A stretch of 64,000 nucleotides of DNA, taken from the NCBI RefSeq assembly GCF_001748385.1, contig NZ_BCLI01000004.1, positions 186,001 to 250,000 on the forward strand. The letters run 5' to 3'. Origin of the DNA: Vulcanisaeta thermophila. GTDB taxonomy: Archaea; Thermoproteota; Thermoprotei; Thermoproteales; Thermocladiaceae. Within the stretch, counting starts at the first letter, position 1; each line of letters begins with the position of its first letter. Positions 11,900-20,141 of this stretch are shown here, piece by piece. The translations under genes were made by a program, and so were the position numbers. The notes below the pieces were generated by a model. The model was not told the origin of the DNA, searched no databases, and worked only from the letters and a program-made list of their open reading frames with translations.

Positions 11900-12523
11900 T
11901 TAAAATCTTTTGTCCTTACCCTCAATATCACTTATTAGGTAATTCACAGCATCATCAACGGACCTAAACACGGAGCCCCCAAGGCAATAGAGCAGCTGGG
12001 CCACCAACTTATCCGCGTGGTTGAGGATCGCCATTATATTACCAACCTTGTCCGCGTCGTACTCATCAAAGAGGGATGCCGCGATCCTACCGCACTCCCT
12101 AAGCTTAACCCTAATTCCATCAAGGGCCTGTAACTCAGGGCTTGATGCTATCACCCAGCCCGTGGGCCCCCTAAACCCCCTACACTTATCCGTAACCACA
12201 CGCATCAGGAGCCCCTCAAGGGACTTAACCCTGGCCAACCTATCATCACTACCCAGGACCAGGTATGAGTTCAACTGCATGGATAGGGCCATGACTATCG
12301 AGGCTATGTCGGACACACCCTTAAACTCCAGCCTGGCCCTGTTGGCTACGTTGACCAACTCGTCGAGGCACCCCATGAGCCTTATGGATGGGTCGTCCTT
12401 CCTAACCCTAGCCCTCTTACCAAAGATGGGGATGACGCTGTAACCACCATCCCCTGGGCACTTAATTTCATCCCCAACCTCCCTACAGTCTATGAACAAC
12501 GGTAACCTGCAGGTATCACTCAT
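11900..12523 (-). CDS. Divergent PduO-type cob(I)alamin adenosyltransferase (predicted)
   Basis: About 207 aa. I read it as a divergent PduO-type enzyme, which attaches the adenosyl group of ATP to cob(I)alamin. In order it has PGDGGYS (residues 23-29; family TGDxGxTS), RKDDP (41-45; family SKDDP), GCLDEL (51-56; family GTxDEL), GWVIASSPELQALDGIRVKLRECGR, which aligns with the family's FILPGG...RTVCRRAER helix, and MAILNHADKLVAQLLYCLG, aligning with YLNRLSDLLFVLAR including the conserved Asn. The glycine-rich loop is weakened, so activity is not certain. Its place directly before methylmalonyl-CoA mutase strongly supports the call. The ATG at 12523 sits 30 bp after ATTTAAATTTAAGG; 12535 is an alternative. 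Confidence 0.7.
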   Translation of the reverse strand: MSDTCRLPLFIDCREVGDEIKCPGDGGYSVIPIFGKRARVRKDDPSIRLMGCLDELVNVANRARLEFKGVSDIASIVMALSMQLNSYLVLGSDDRLARVKSLEGLLMRVVTDKCRGFRGPTGWVIASSPELQALDGIRVKLRECGRIAASLFDEYDADKVGNIMAILNHADKLVAQLLYCLGGSVFRSVDDAVNYLISDIEGKDKRF

Positions 12524-12563
12524 TACATGATGCATAATTAATCCTTAAATTTAAATCAAACCA

Positions 12564-13121
12564 TTATGGAGCCAGGAACCTAATGCTCTCATAGTTACCC
12601 ACCCTGGTGCCCTTCCTAACCAGGAGCCGTAGTATATTACCACCACCCAATACCTGCCCCTCCCCAGCTATCTCGTAATCCACAACCCTGAACCCCTCGG
12701 GGAATAGCCAAAGGATTTCGTAATCATACTCAGCCACCTCCTCCTCGTAAATATCCTCATAAACATTCAAACCACTCCTCAACCTACCCCCAAACCTAAT
12801 GTAAAACTCAAGGTAGGGCCTCCTCCAGGAACCCCTGAAGCCCAGGACCACATCAATAACCCTAGCCTGGCACCTTTCGCCATTGATTCTAATGATCTCC
12901 TGGTCCAGGAAGCCCTGCATGTTCCTCATGATATCCCTCAACTCATTAACCAGGGCATTCCTGTCCCTGACTAACTCTCGGTAGTAACCACCATCATCAA
13001 CGTACTCAAAGACCAGGGTCTGCCAGACAGAACCATCACTACTCATCACATGAACTCCCTCGGCGAATACGGGCCTTGGCTCGCTCATTACGTGTGTTGG
13101 TGCTGTGTGGTTTTTATTCAT
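12564..13121 (-). CDS. Conserved hypothetical protein in the mutase gene run
   Basis: 185 aa, not recognised. It is soluble, acidic in the middle (YEDIYEEEVAEYDYEI) and predicted mostly beta with aromatic residues; no Cys pair, nucleotide-binding motif or signal peptide. The ATG at 13121 overlaps the stop of the MarC-like gene in an ATGA arrangement, suggesting coupled translation, although Met codons at residues 12 and 26 could also start it. It is followed 41 bp later by the adenosyltransferase candidate, so it may belong to the same transcription unit, but a link to B12 metabolism is only positional. Confidence 0.65.
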   Translation of the reverse strand: MNKNHTAPTHVMSEPRPVFAEGVHVMSSDGSVWQTLVFEYVDDGGYYRELVRDRNALVNELRDIMRNMQGFLDQEIIRINGERCQARVIDVVLGFRGSWRRPYLEFYIRFGGRLRSGLNVYEDIYEEEVAEYDYEILWLFPEGFRVVDYEIAGEGQVLGGGNILRLLVRKGTRVGNYESIRFLAP

Positions 13122-13723
13122 AAGTGTAGGGATTCGATGTAGTTGGTTACTCCCGTGAGTATCATGCCTATGGCCAGTGCGGCTATGATGAGGCTCATGA
13201 ATCGCCCCAAAACCTTAAGGGCGTTGGAGCCCAGCCTCTTCAGGAGTGGTTGTGAGAATCTGATCACCACGTACGTAAAAGCCGAACTGATTAATGAGGC
13301 TATGATGACTTGGTAAATGGGGTAGAGGGCTGAGAATAGTATTAACTCCGTGATTGTGCCTGGACCCACCAGTAATGGCGTCACCACGGGGACTAGAACG
13401 AACTCCTCAGGCTCCTTAGCAGCACCAACACGGGGCCCGCCAGCCATTAGGGTCTCCATTGCTACACCCATGAGTAAAACCCCACCCGCTATCCTGAATG
13501 CGTCCAGGTTAACGCCAAAGGCCTGTAGTATGTACCTGCCAATGGTTGCGAAGAGGATCATCAGTAGGGGTACGGAGACCCCCACCGTCCTGTAAACCCT
13601 ACGTAGTTGCTCCGGTTCCATGTTCACTATGTAGATTGAGAGTGTTGGTATGGCACCCACGGGGTTGAGTATTGCTATTAACTGTCCAGTCATGCTGAGA
13701 ATGTTTATAAACGCCTCATCCAC
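13118..13723 (-). CDS. MarC/UPF0056-family membrane protein
   Basis: About 200 aa with six hydrophobic segments. GQLIAILNPVGAIPTLSIYI at the start and VVTPLLVGPGTITELILFS in the middle are the two inverted half-repeats that mark the MarC family (the NP and GPGT turns). Transport substrate is unknown; the old multiple-antibiotic-resistance link in bacteria has been withdrawn. A GTG at 13723 lies 27 bp after ATTATAAAG and is preferred; an upstream GTG at 13744 would add seven residues. It overlaps the next gene by 4 bp. Confidence 0.88.
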   Translation of the reverse strand: MDEAFINILSMTGQLIAILNPVGAIPTLSIYIVNMEPEQLRRVYRTVGVSVPLLMILFATIGRYILQAFGVNLDAFRIAGGVLLMGVAMETLMAGGPRVGAAKEPEEFVLVPVVTPLLVGPGTITELILFSALYPIYQVIIASLISSAFTYVVIRFSQPLLKRLGSNALKVLGRFMSLIIAALAIGMILTGVTNYIESLHL

Positions 13724-13825
13724 ACGTAGAATTAGGGCGGGCACTTTATAATCCTAATTATTTATGAGGGGGATGAGGAACAGGGAGCTGAAGGTTGATG
13801 AGGAGCATCCTAACTGACTCCCTTT

Positions 13826-15076
13826 TCAAACTAAGTATTTCCTGGGGTCCGTGAACCTCCCATTTAAGGCGGCCGCGGCTGCTACGGCAGCGTTGGCCAG
13901 GTAAACCCTGCCCTCGGGCGACCCCATCCTACCCCTGAAGTTCCTGCTCCCCGTGGATATGGCGACCTCGCCAGGGCCCACTAGGCCGAAGTGTCCGCCT
14001 AGGCATGGCCCGCAGGTTCCGTAGGTCACGATGCAGCCTGCCTTGACCAGGGTGTCTATGTAGCCCAGCTCTGATGCCCTTATGTAGATGTCCCTGGACG
14101 CAGGTATTACTACGCACCTGCTCTTTACCTTTCCATTCCTCAATATCCTAGCCGCCACCTCGATATCGCTAAGCCTGCCGTTTGTGCAGGACCCAATGAA
14201 CACGTAATCCACATCCAAACCCTCAACCTCACTCACCGCCTTAACATTATCAACACTGTGGGGCGCGGCCACCAATGGCTCTAGTTTGTTCAGCTCCACA
14301 TCATAACCATCTGGGTACTTGGCATCGGCGTCCGGCGCCATGGGCTTTATCTCAACACCCCTCCTACTCCTTATGTAGCTCACCGTCTCCCCATCAGGCA
14401 CGAACATTGCTGCGTCAAGCCCCAGCTCAATGCCCATGTTGGATACCGTAGCCCTGTAATCCATGGGGAATGCCGACGGCTCCTCCACAATGAACTCCGC
14501 AGACTTACCATTGAGCCCCTCAGCCTTGAAGACACTGAGTAGGTGCAGGGCCACGTCCTTACCATAAACCCCAGGCCCCGGTCGACCCAGTATCCTTATC
14601 CTGAAGGGCTCGGGAACCACAAGCCAGGTCTTGCCCGTGATCACAGCAGCGGCCACATCACTGGCCCCAAGACCCTGGGCGAATGCCCCAACTGCGCCCA
14701 CGGTGGTCGTGTGGCTATCAGCCGCAACCACAACCTGCCCCGGTAATGCGTAGTAATCAAGGAGTAGTTGGTGTAGTATCCCGTCACCCACGTCATGGAA
14801 GAACTTAACACCTGCGGCCTTAGCAAACCTCCTAAGGTTCACCTGAATCTCCGCGGCCCTCTCGGTGGGCGGTGGGGCCAGGTGGTCGAAGGCCAGTACG
14901 AACTTATTCACATCCCAAACCCTAACGGCCCCTATCTTCTCCATAACCTCCACCACGTGGTAACCCGTTAAGTCATGAAACGCCGCCAGGTCCACACTAA
15001 CCTCAACCACATCACCCGGACTTACTGACCTACCAGACGCCCTATTTAGTATCTTCTCAGTGAGTGTGAGGCCCAT
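13826..15076 (-). CDS. leuC: 3-isopropylmalate dehydratase, large subunit (aconitase family)
   Basis: About 416 aa. Isomerises 2- to 3-isopropylmalate in leucine synthesis together with a small subunit that is not in the window. Cluster ligands are visible as the Cys in FIGSCTNGR and the pair in [36 protein letters not shown] and [20 protein letters not shown] are substrate and domain-4 contacts typical of the short archaeal LeuC/HacA type. The start [10 protein letters not shown] at 15076 is supported by TATAAATAC about 25 bp upstream; an ATG at 15115 would place the promoter inside the coding region. Homoaconitase activity cannot be excluded by sequence alone. Confidence 0.9.
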   Translation of the reverse strand: MGLTLTEKILNRASGRSVSPGDVVEVSVDLAAFHDLTGYHVVEVMEKIGAVRVWDVNKFVLAFDHLAPPPTERAAEIQVNLRRFAKAAGVKFFHDVGDGILHQLLLDYYALPGQVVVAADSHTTTVGAVGAFAQGLGASDVAAAVITGKTWLVVPEPFRIRILGRPGPGVYGKDVALHLLSVFKAEGLNGKSAEFIVEEPSAFPMDYRATVSNMGIELGLDAAMFVPDGETVSYIRSRRGVEIKPMAPDADAKYPDGYDVELNKLEPLVAAPHSVDNVKAVSEVEGLDVDYVFIGSCTNGRLSDIEVAARILRNGKVKSRCVVIPASRDIYIRASELGYIDTLVKAGCIVTYGTCGPCLGGHFGLVGPGEVAISTGSRNFRGRMGSPEGRVYLANAAVAAAAALNGRFTDPRKYLV

Positions 15077-15158
15077 TGCCTTACCTATGAATATAGTATT
15101 TATATGAATTACCACTATGCTAATTAGGCACTAGAGGTGGTTACTCACGACTTCTCAC

Positions 15159-15605
15159 TCATCGAGACGTACTTATGCGGCCCCCAGTTGATAGTCCATG
15201 GTACGTGGCCACTATCGTTGGCGCCGCCGCGATTAATCTCAGGGGCCTTGGCTTCATCATTGGGACCCCTCATGCTGGCCTCCCTATCCATGGTCCCCAG
15301 GTAATCAATACCCAACCTAAGAACGTCGATGGGCCTTAGGCCCCTGGGTAGGGATTTAAGGAGGTTTATTAATTCGTTGGGTATGGCTCTGTGGAATGTT
15401 AATTCCTCGGTGAACTTAACCAACTCCTCCTTATTAGGTAACTTACCCTTTAGGAGTAGGTATGCGGTCTCCTCGAAGGTGGACTTTAGGGCTAGTTCGC
15501 TGAGGTCATAGCCCTGTAGTATATCTTGGCGTTATCGAGGTCTATAAAGCATATACTACTCTCTTTAACATATATACCATCAAGACCCCACTTTACATCC
15601 AACAC
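15159..15605 (-). pseudogene. Citrate synthase remnant: N-terminal ~145 codons with two 1-nt frameshifts, C-terminal part lost
   Basis: Conceptual translation from a GTG or TTG near 15605 gives WGLDGIYVKESSICFIDLD and NAKIYYR, then after one missing G (a GGG run at 15512-15514) GYDLSELALKSTFEETAYLL and LLKGKLPNKEELVKFTEE, then IPNELINLLKSLP and RPIDVLRLGIDYLGTMD, and after one extra C (run at 15242-15245) LRLIAAAPTIVATYHGLSTG. Each block lines up in order with the N-terminal domain of citrate synthase (YYRGYDI, STFEEVAYLL, HPMDVLR, PTIVA). The chain then ends; the catalytic His and Asp of the C-terminal part are gone. The promoter CTTATAAAATATT near 15629 is still intact 24 bp upstream. Confidence 0.9.
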
Positions 15606-15724
15606 GGTTAGTTATGATTCTTAATATTTTATAAGTTTTATTGCAAATAATTATAATGTGTAAATAAACGCCATCACTGCCCCACAATGATTATTTTCAC
15701 TTTTAAGCCCTGGCATTGGGTGGG

Positions 15725-16711
15725 TTATGCACCGCCCCTCATCATCCTCCTAAGCTCCTCCCCAACCCTCTCCACCTGGCTGTTCCTAATGCCCTCAAGC
15801 AATTCCCTGAGTCTTGGGGCACCCTTTTGGTACTCGGCAACCCACTCCTTGGCAAATTCCCCATTCCTGACCCTCTCGGCCGCCTTTTTCATCCTCTCCT
15901 TAACCGATTCATCAAGTACGTAGGGGCCCACGGTTAATCCGCCGTACCTTGCGGTTTCACTAACGCCAAGCAGCATCCCCGTCAACCCCCTCTCCCATAT
16001 TAAGTCCATTATGAGCTTAGCCTCATTTATTGCCTCGAAGTAGGCCACCTCGGGTTGGTACCCGAGCTCCACCATTACCTCGAAGCCGTACTTAAGCAGT
16101 TGAAGTAGGCCGCCCACTAGGACGTTTTGCTCGCCTATTAGGTCCGTCTCTGTTTCCTCGGCGAACGTGGTCTCTATGACCCCAACCCTGGTGAAGCCGT
16201 TGGCCTTGGCCACGGCCAGGGCGGTTTTTAGCGCATTGCCCGTGAAGTTCTGGTGCACAGCCACCAGGGCGGGGACTCCCCAACCCCTCTGGAACTCCTC
16301 CCTAACTGCCTTGCCAGGGGCCTTGGGCGCTATTAATACAACGTCGACGTACTCCGGCGGCTTTATTAGCCCAAACCTTATGTTGAAGCCGTGGGCGAAG
16401 ATTACCGTGGCCCCCCGCCTTAGGTTGCCCTCAATCTCACTCCTCCAAACCTCCGGCTGTGCCATGTCTGGGAGTAGTACGGCTATGACATCGGCCCTCT
16501 TAACAGCCTCACCCACTGGGTATACCTCAAAGCCCTCCTGCCTTGCTAACTCCATGCTCTTGCCAGGCCTTACCCCAATGATCACCCTTAACCCGCTATC
16601 ACGCATGTTGAGGGCCCAGGACCTGCCCTGTATTCCATAACCCAGCACAGCTATTGTTTTGTCCCTGAGCACCGAGGTATCCGCATCCTTATCTTTGTAT
16701 ATCCTAGCCAT
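15725..16711 (-). CDS. ilvC: Ketol-acid reductoisomerase
   Basis: Second step of valine, leucine and isoleucine synthesis: Mg-dependent alkyl shift of acetolactate followed by NAD(P)H reduction. 328 aa, class I length. VLGYGIQGRSWALNMRDSG is the Rossmann dinucleotide loop; ApKApGkavReef-type block IAPKAPGKAVREEFQRGWGVPAL carries Lys and substrate contacts; DLIGEQNVLVGG and FEAINEAKLIMDLIWERG hold the metal-binding Asp and Glu residues. Start ATG overlaps the end of ilvN by 8 bp, so ilvB-ilvN-ilvC is one operon. Cofactor preference cannot be fixed from the loop by eye. Confidence 0.97.
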   Translation of the reverse strand: MARIYKDKDADTSVLRDKTIAVLGYGIQGRSWALNMRDSGLRVIIGVRPGKSMELARQEGFEVYPVGEAVKRADVIAVLLPDMAQPEVWRSEIEGNLRRGATVIFAHGFNIRFGLIKPPEYVDVVLIAPKAPGKAVREEFQRGWGVPALVAVHQNFTGNALKTALAVAKANGFTRVGVIETTFAEETETDLIGEQNVLVGGLLQLLKYGFEVMVELGYQPEVAYFEAINEAKLIMDLIWERGLTGMLLGVSETARYGGLTVGPYVLDESVKERMKKAAERVRNGEFAKEWVAEYQKGAPRLRELLEGIRNSQVERVGEELRRMMRGGA

Positions 16712-16994
16712 GACCCATCACCACACTACTGGCCTGTACTTCTTCCTGGGTATATTTAACTGTTACCACATCGTAGAGTTTCTCCAACTTATTACAAACC
16801 CACATGACCTCGTCCTCCTCACCCTCAACGCTTATACCCACCTTCGCCTCCTTCCCATTGAACACAGCCCACATGTTCTTAACATCGACCTTGCCCCTCC
16901 TCACTATATTCAACGCCCTGACCAGGGGATCCAACTGGTTACCCATTTCGGTATTGAGCATCAATTCTATGGTGTACCTCCTACCGCCACTCAT
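16704..16994 (-). CDS. ilvN: Acetolactate synthase regulatory subunit, single ACT domain
   Basis: Only 96 aa, against roughly 160 or more in most IlvN/IlvH. It consists of one ACT domain (RRYTIELMLNTEMGNQLDPLVRALNIVRRGKVDVKNMW, then VGISVEGEEDEVMWVCNKLEKLYDVVTVK) and lacks the C-terminal domain that in bacteria helps activate the catalytic subunit. ACT domains of this type bind valine as feedback inhibitor. It overlaps ilvB by 4 bp (ATGA) and ilvC by 8 bp. Its shortness is likely a lineage trait rather than truncation because both ends match neighbouring genes tightly. Confidence 0.85.
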   Translation of the reverse strand: MSGGRRYTIELMLNTEMGNQLDPLVRALNIVRRGKVDVKNMWAVFNGKEAKVGISVEGEEDEVMWVCNKLEKLYDVVTVKYTQEEVQASSVVMGHG

Positions 16995-18709
16995 TGGTTA
17001 TCACCGAACCTTAGGCTTATCTTGAATCCCTCGGGCATTATGACCTCCTCTAACCACTTCCCTGAGGGTACGAAGGGTAGTACGAAGTCCCTCTCCCTAT
17101 CAATGGTTATATCCACTATCAACGGCTCATTATTCCTAACAGCCCGCGCCACGGCGTTCCTCAGCTCATCATAATTACTGGGCCTCACACCCTCTATCCC
17201 ATAGGCCTCCGCTATCTTCATGAAGTCAGGGTTCACGTTGAAGTCCACGGCAATTATTCGCCTACTATACAGCATCACCTGCCAGTGCCTGACCAGCATT
17301 AGTGTGGAGTTGTCGAATATGGCGATTATTATCGGCAGGTTGTACTCACGCACAAGGGCCAGGTTCTGCATGGTCATTTGGAAGGAGCCATCACCATCTA
17401 TGTCCAGCACCGGTACGTCGGGCCTCGCTATCTTGGCGCCCAGGGCCGCGGGTATCCCGAACCCCATGGTGCCAAGCCCCGCGCTGGTTATGAAGGTCCC
17501 CGGTACGTAGACATCCCAGTGAAGCTCACTCCACATTTGGTGGCTGCCCACCCCGGTGACTGTTATGGAGTGTGGTGGCATTACCTCCCTGAGGACCTTG
17601 AGCACCTTCCACGGTGCGAAGCCAGGGAACTCCGCAGCAGCCTTCTCCCTATATGCCTCGTACTGCTCCTTAATTGACCTAAGCCACTTAATGAATGCCT
17701 CATTCCTCCTCTCCAGGGCCTTGGGTATCATCTCAATCATCATTGATAGCACGGTCTTGGCATCACCCACAATACCCACGGCAGGCTTCACATTCTTACC
17801 AATCTCGCTCTTGTCAATGTCAATGTGTATTATCTTCCTGCCCCTCTGGAACTCCCTGAAGTTGCCCACGGTCCTGTCACTGAACCTGGTGCCCACGGCC
17901 AGCACCACGTCGGCATTTATCAACGCTGCATCACCCTCGAGCCTCCCATGCATCCCGGCGGGGCCCATGACCAGTGGGTGGTTACTGGGTACGCAGTTCT
18001 TACCCGGCAGTGTGGTTACTATGGGCATTCCCAGGAGCTCCGCCAGCGCCAGGGCTTCGTTGGTTGCATTGCTCCAGCAAACACCACCCCCAACCAGCAT
18101 CACGGGCCTCTCGGCACTCAGTAGCATCTTCACTGCGTAGGAGACCAGCGAGTAGTCAGGCTCTGGTATGACCTTCCTATGGATCCTAAACTCCCTAAAG
18201 GACCTCTCATCAACCTCCATTAACTGGACATCCCTCGGTAGGTCAATGAGCACGGGCCCCGGCCTGTGGTCTATGGATATTTCATACGCAGCCTTGAACG
18301 CGGGGACCACGTCCTCGGGCCTCCTGACCATGAATGTATGCTTGGTTATGGGCATTGAGGAGCCCACTATGTCGGTTTCCTGGAATGCATCCCTACCGAA
18401 GAATGCCGTGGGCACTTGACCGGTTATTGCTATGAGTGGGGATGAGTCCATCATTGCGTTGGCAAGCCCCGTCAGTATGTTCGTGGCCCCAGGCCCTGAG
18501 GTGACTATGACAACCATGGGCCTCCTCATAACCCTACCATAGGCATCCGCAGCGTGCATGGCGCCCTGCTCATGCCTGAACACGTACACGTCAATGCCCG
18601 AGTTGTACATGGCGTCGTATAGGGGCATTATTTGACCGCCTATTATGCCAAAGACCTTGTTTATGCCGCGGTTTCGCATTTCACGGACCAGGTGATCAAC
18701 GGCCCTCAT
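16991..18709 (-). CDS. ilvB: Acetolactate synthase, large catalytic subunit
   Basis: 572 aa thiamine-diphosphate enzyme that makes acetolactate or acetohydroxybutyrate. It has the N-terminal PYR domain with the catalytic Glu in VFRHEQGAMHAADAYGR, TSGPGATNILTGLANAMMDSSPLI, the FAD-contacting middle domain (GPAGMHGR, RFSDRTVGNF), and the C-terminal ThDP/Mg motif GDGSFQMTMQNLALVREYNLPI. Unusually for this window the start lies about 120 nt after the presumed transcription start (TATA-like element at 18851-18861) and is preceded by a GGAGGGTGGT Shine-Dalgarno-like stretch. The leader holds a short ORF with Ile, Leu and Val codons; see the separate entry. Confidence 0.96.
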   Translation of the reverse strand: MRAVDHLVREMRNRGINKVFGIIGGQIMPLYDAMYNSGIDVYVFRHEQGAMHAADAYGRVMRRPMVVIVTSGPGATNILTGLANAMMDSSPLIAITGQVPTAFFGRDAFQETDIVGSSMPITKHTFMVRRPEDVVPAFKAAYEISIDHRPGPVLIDLPRDVQLMEVDERSFREFRIHRKVIPEPDYSLVSYAVKMLLSAERPVMLVGGGVCWSNATNEALALAELLGMPIVTTLPGKNCVPSNHPLVMGPAGMHGRLEGDAALINADVVLAVGTRFSDRTVGNFREFQRGRKIIHIDIDKSEIGKNVKPAVGIVGDAKTVLSMMIEMIPKALERRNEAFIKWLRSIKEQYEAYREKAAAEFPGFAPWKVLKVLREVMPPHSITVTGVGSHQMWSELHWDVYVPGTFITSAGLGTMGFGIPAALGAKIARPDVPVLDIDGDGSFQMTMQNLALVREYNLPIIIAIFDNSTLMLVRHWQVMLYSRRIIAVDFNVNPDFMKIAEAYGIEGVRPSNYDELRNAVARAVRNNEPLIVDITIDRERDFVLPFVPSGKWLEEVIMPEGFKISLRFGDNQ

Positions 18710-18799
18710 CCCACACCACCCTCCTCAGCCTTGAACACTTCCTCATTTGATTCCTGGGCCCGCCAGTACGTGGTTTTAACCTGGCCTGTTTTGATTCCC

Positions 18800-18829
18800 C
18801 TATTGTACTTGGAGAATAAAGCACCTCAT
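18800..18829 (-). CDS. Candidate leader peptide upstream of ilvBNC (9 codons)
   Basis: ATG at 18829 opens a 9-codon frame, MRCFILQVQ, ended by TAG. The ATG lies 27 bp downstream of GCTTAAATACT, the exact spacing at which leaderless starts occur throughout this window, so the message would begin with this codon. The peptide has adjacent Ile and Leu codons and a Val, the end products of the operon it precedes. It ends about 90 nt before ilvB. Leader peptides for amino-acid operons are well known in bacteria; in Crenarchaea this is an inference from position and composition only. Confidence 0.4.
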   Translation of the reverse strand: MRCFILQVQ

Positions 18830-18850
18830 TAGAATTGCCCTAATCTATAG

Positions 18851-18861
18851 AGTATTTAAGC
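18851..18861 (-). promoter_or_regulatory. TATA-like promoter of the ilvB leader transcript
   Basis: GCTTAAATACT on the minus strand, centred near 18856, resembles the crenarchaeal BRE/TATA consensus. Its expected start point is near 18829-18832, at the leader-peptide ATG and about 120 nt before ilvB. Confidence 0.55.
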
Positions 18862-18918
18862 TTTACTTTCGCTAATTAGCCTCGCACATTGAATAAATTG
18901 ATTACGTTGAGGGAGTAA

Positions 18919-18930
18919 TGCTTAAATATA
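18919..18930 (+). promoter_or_regulatory. TATA-like promoter of leuA
   Basis: GCTTAAATATAG on the plus strand, almost the same sequence as the ilvB promoter on the other strand. The expected start point near 18948-18950 coincides with GTG codons that are in the leuA frame but are followed by a TAG two codons later. Confidence 0.55.
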
Positions 18931-18959
18931 GAGTCTTTAGTCGAGGCGTGGTGGGTTAG

Positions 18960-20132
18960 ATTGCTCAGGAGGGTTCCGTAGGAACCCCCGGGACGGGTAG
19001 GTACGTCAGGTTCTTAGACACCACCCTACGAGATGGCGAGCAAACCCCAGGTGTTGCCCTCAAGCCTGAGGATAAGTTGGTAATAGCCCTCAAATTGCAG
19101 GAGCTTGGGGTTGACTCCATAGAGGCTGGGTTCCCCATTGTGAGTGATGGTGAGTTCAGGGCTGTTAAGATGATAGCCAGGGAGGTCACGGACTCCGAGG
19201 TCATTGTACTTGCTAGGGCGAGGAGGGAGGATATAGGTAGGGCCATTGATGCCGATGTAAAGGCGGTGCACACATTCATAGCAACATCGGAAATACACAT
19301 GAAGTATAAGCTAAGGATGAGTGGGGATGAGGTCATTGAGGCGGCCGTTGATGCGGTGGAGTACGCCAAGGCGCATGGCTTAACGGTGGAGTTCAGTGCG
19401 GAGGATGCCACTAGGTCCAGGCCTGAATTCCTGGTCAAGGTCTTCCAGTCAGTGGTGGATGCGGGGGCTGATAGGCTGGACATAGCCGACACCGTGGGCG
19501 TCATGTGGCCCAGTAAAATGGCCTGGCTTGTGAGGTACGTGAGGAGTAACGTTAGGGGTAACTACATCCTAAGTGTTCACTGCCACGATGACTTTGGGAT
19601 GGCCGTTGCGAATAGTGTGGCTGCCGTGGAGGCAGGTGCCGAGCAGGTTCACGGAACCATAAACGGGGTTGGTGAGAGGGCTGGTAATGCGGCCCTTGAG
19701 GAGGTGGCCGCCGCCGTTAAGTTCCTCCTGGGCTTTGAAACCAGGATTAGGTTTGAGAAGATTAAGGAGGCCTCGGACCTGGTCTCGAAGCTCTTTGGCA
19801 TACCGGTACCTCCGAATAAGGCCATTGTGGGAATCAACGCCTTCTCCCACGAGTCTGGGATCCACGTCCACGGGATCATAAACAACCCATTAACCTACGA
19901 GCCCATAAGCCCAGAACTGGTGGGTATGAGGAGGAGGATTGTGGTTGGTAAGCATAGCGGTAAGCATGCGGTGGAGCACATATTAAGGAGTATGGGTATT
20001 GAACCCACCAGGGATGTTGTGGATGCTGTCCTCGCCAGGGTTAAGGAGCTGGGGGACATGGGTGTTAGGATTACTGAGAATGACCTAAGATTAATAATTA
20101 ATGAGGTCATTAATGGGAAGTCGAGTGCATGA
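18960..20132 (+). CDS. leuA: 2-isopropylmalate synthase-like enzyme (HMGL-like aldol synthase), start codon unclear
   Basis: Claisen-type condensation of acetyl-CoA with a 2-oxoacid, first step of leucine synthesis. The frame is open from 18960 and encodes FLDTTLRDGEQTPGVAL with the essential metal Asp and Arg, EAGFP, DTVGVMWP, and the metal pair in SVHCHDDFGMAVANS, then ESGIHVHGI. About 390 residues: the C-terminal leucine-sensing domain of full-length LeuA (about 500 or more) is absent, so citramalate or homocitrate synthase is possible; the ilv/leuC setting favours leucine. No ATG, GTG or TTG occurs between the TAG at 18957 and the catalytic motif; the first in-frame TTG, at 19077, would remove that motif. 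An ATT at 18960 is the only near-start codon. Confidence 0.85.
   Translation: MAQEGSVGTPGTGRYVRFLDTTLRDGEQTPGVALKPEDKLVIALKLQELGVDSIEAGFPIVSDGEFRAVKMIAREVTDSEVIVLARARREDIGRAIDADVKAVHTFIATSEIHMKYKLRMSGDEVIEAAVDAVEYAKAHGLTVEFSAEDATRSRPEFLVKVFQSVVDAGADRLDIADTVGVMWPSKMAWLVRYVRSNVRGNYILSVHCHDDFGMAVANSVAAVEAGAEQVHGTINGVGERAGNAALEEVAAAVKFLLGFETRIRFEKIKEASDLVSKLFGIPVPPNKAIVGINAFSHESGIHVHGIINNPLTYEPISPELVGMRRRIVVGKHSGKHAVEHILRSMGIEPTRDVVDAVLARVKELGDMGVRITENDLRLIINEVINGKSSA
18971..18987 (+). promoter_or_regulatory. Perfect 7-bp hairpin at the 5' end of leuA
   Basis: GGGTTCC-GTA-GGAACCC is a perfect inverted repeat with a three-base loop, 20-40 nt after the predicted transcription start and at the presumed first codons of leuA. 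It would form a stable hairpin near the ribosome entry site, or act as a DNA operator. Confidence 0.4.
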
Positions 20133-20141
20133 GTAGCACTC

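Noticed and set aside
15145-15423. A 92-codon open frame read as an independent small gene.
   Set aside because: Its first half is the in-frame middle of the citrate synthase remnant and its second half is a shifted frame of the same gene.
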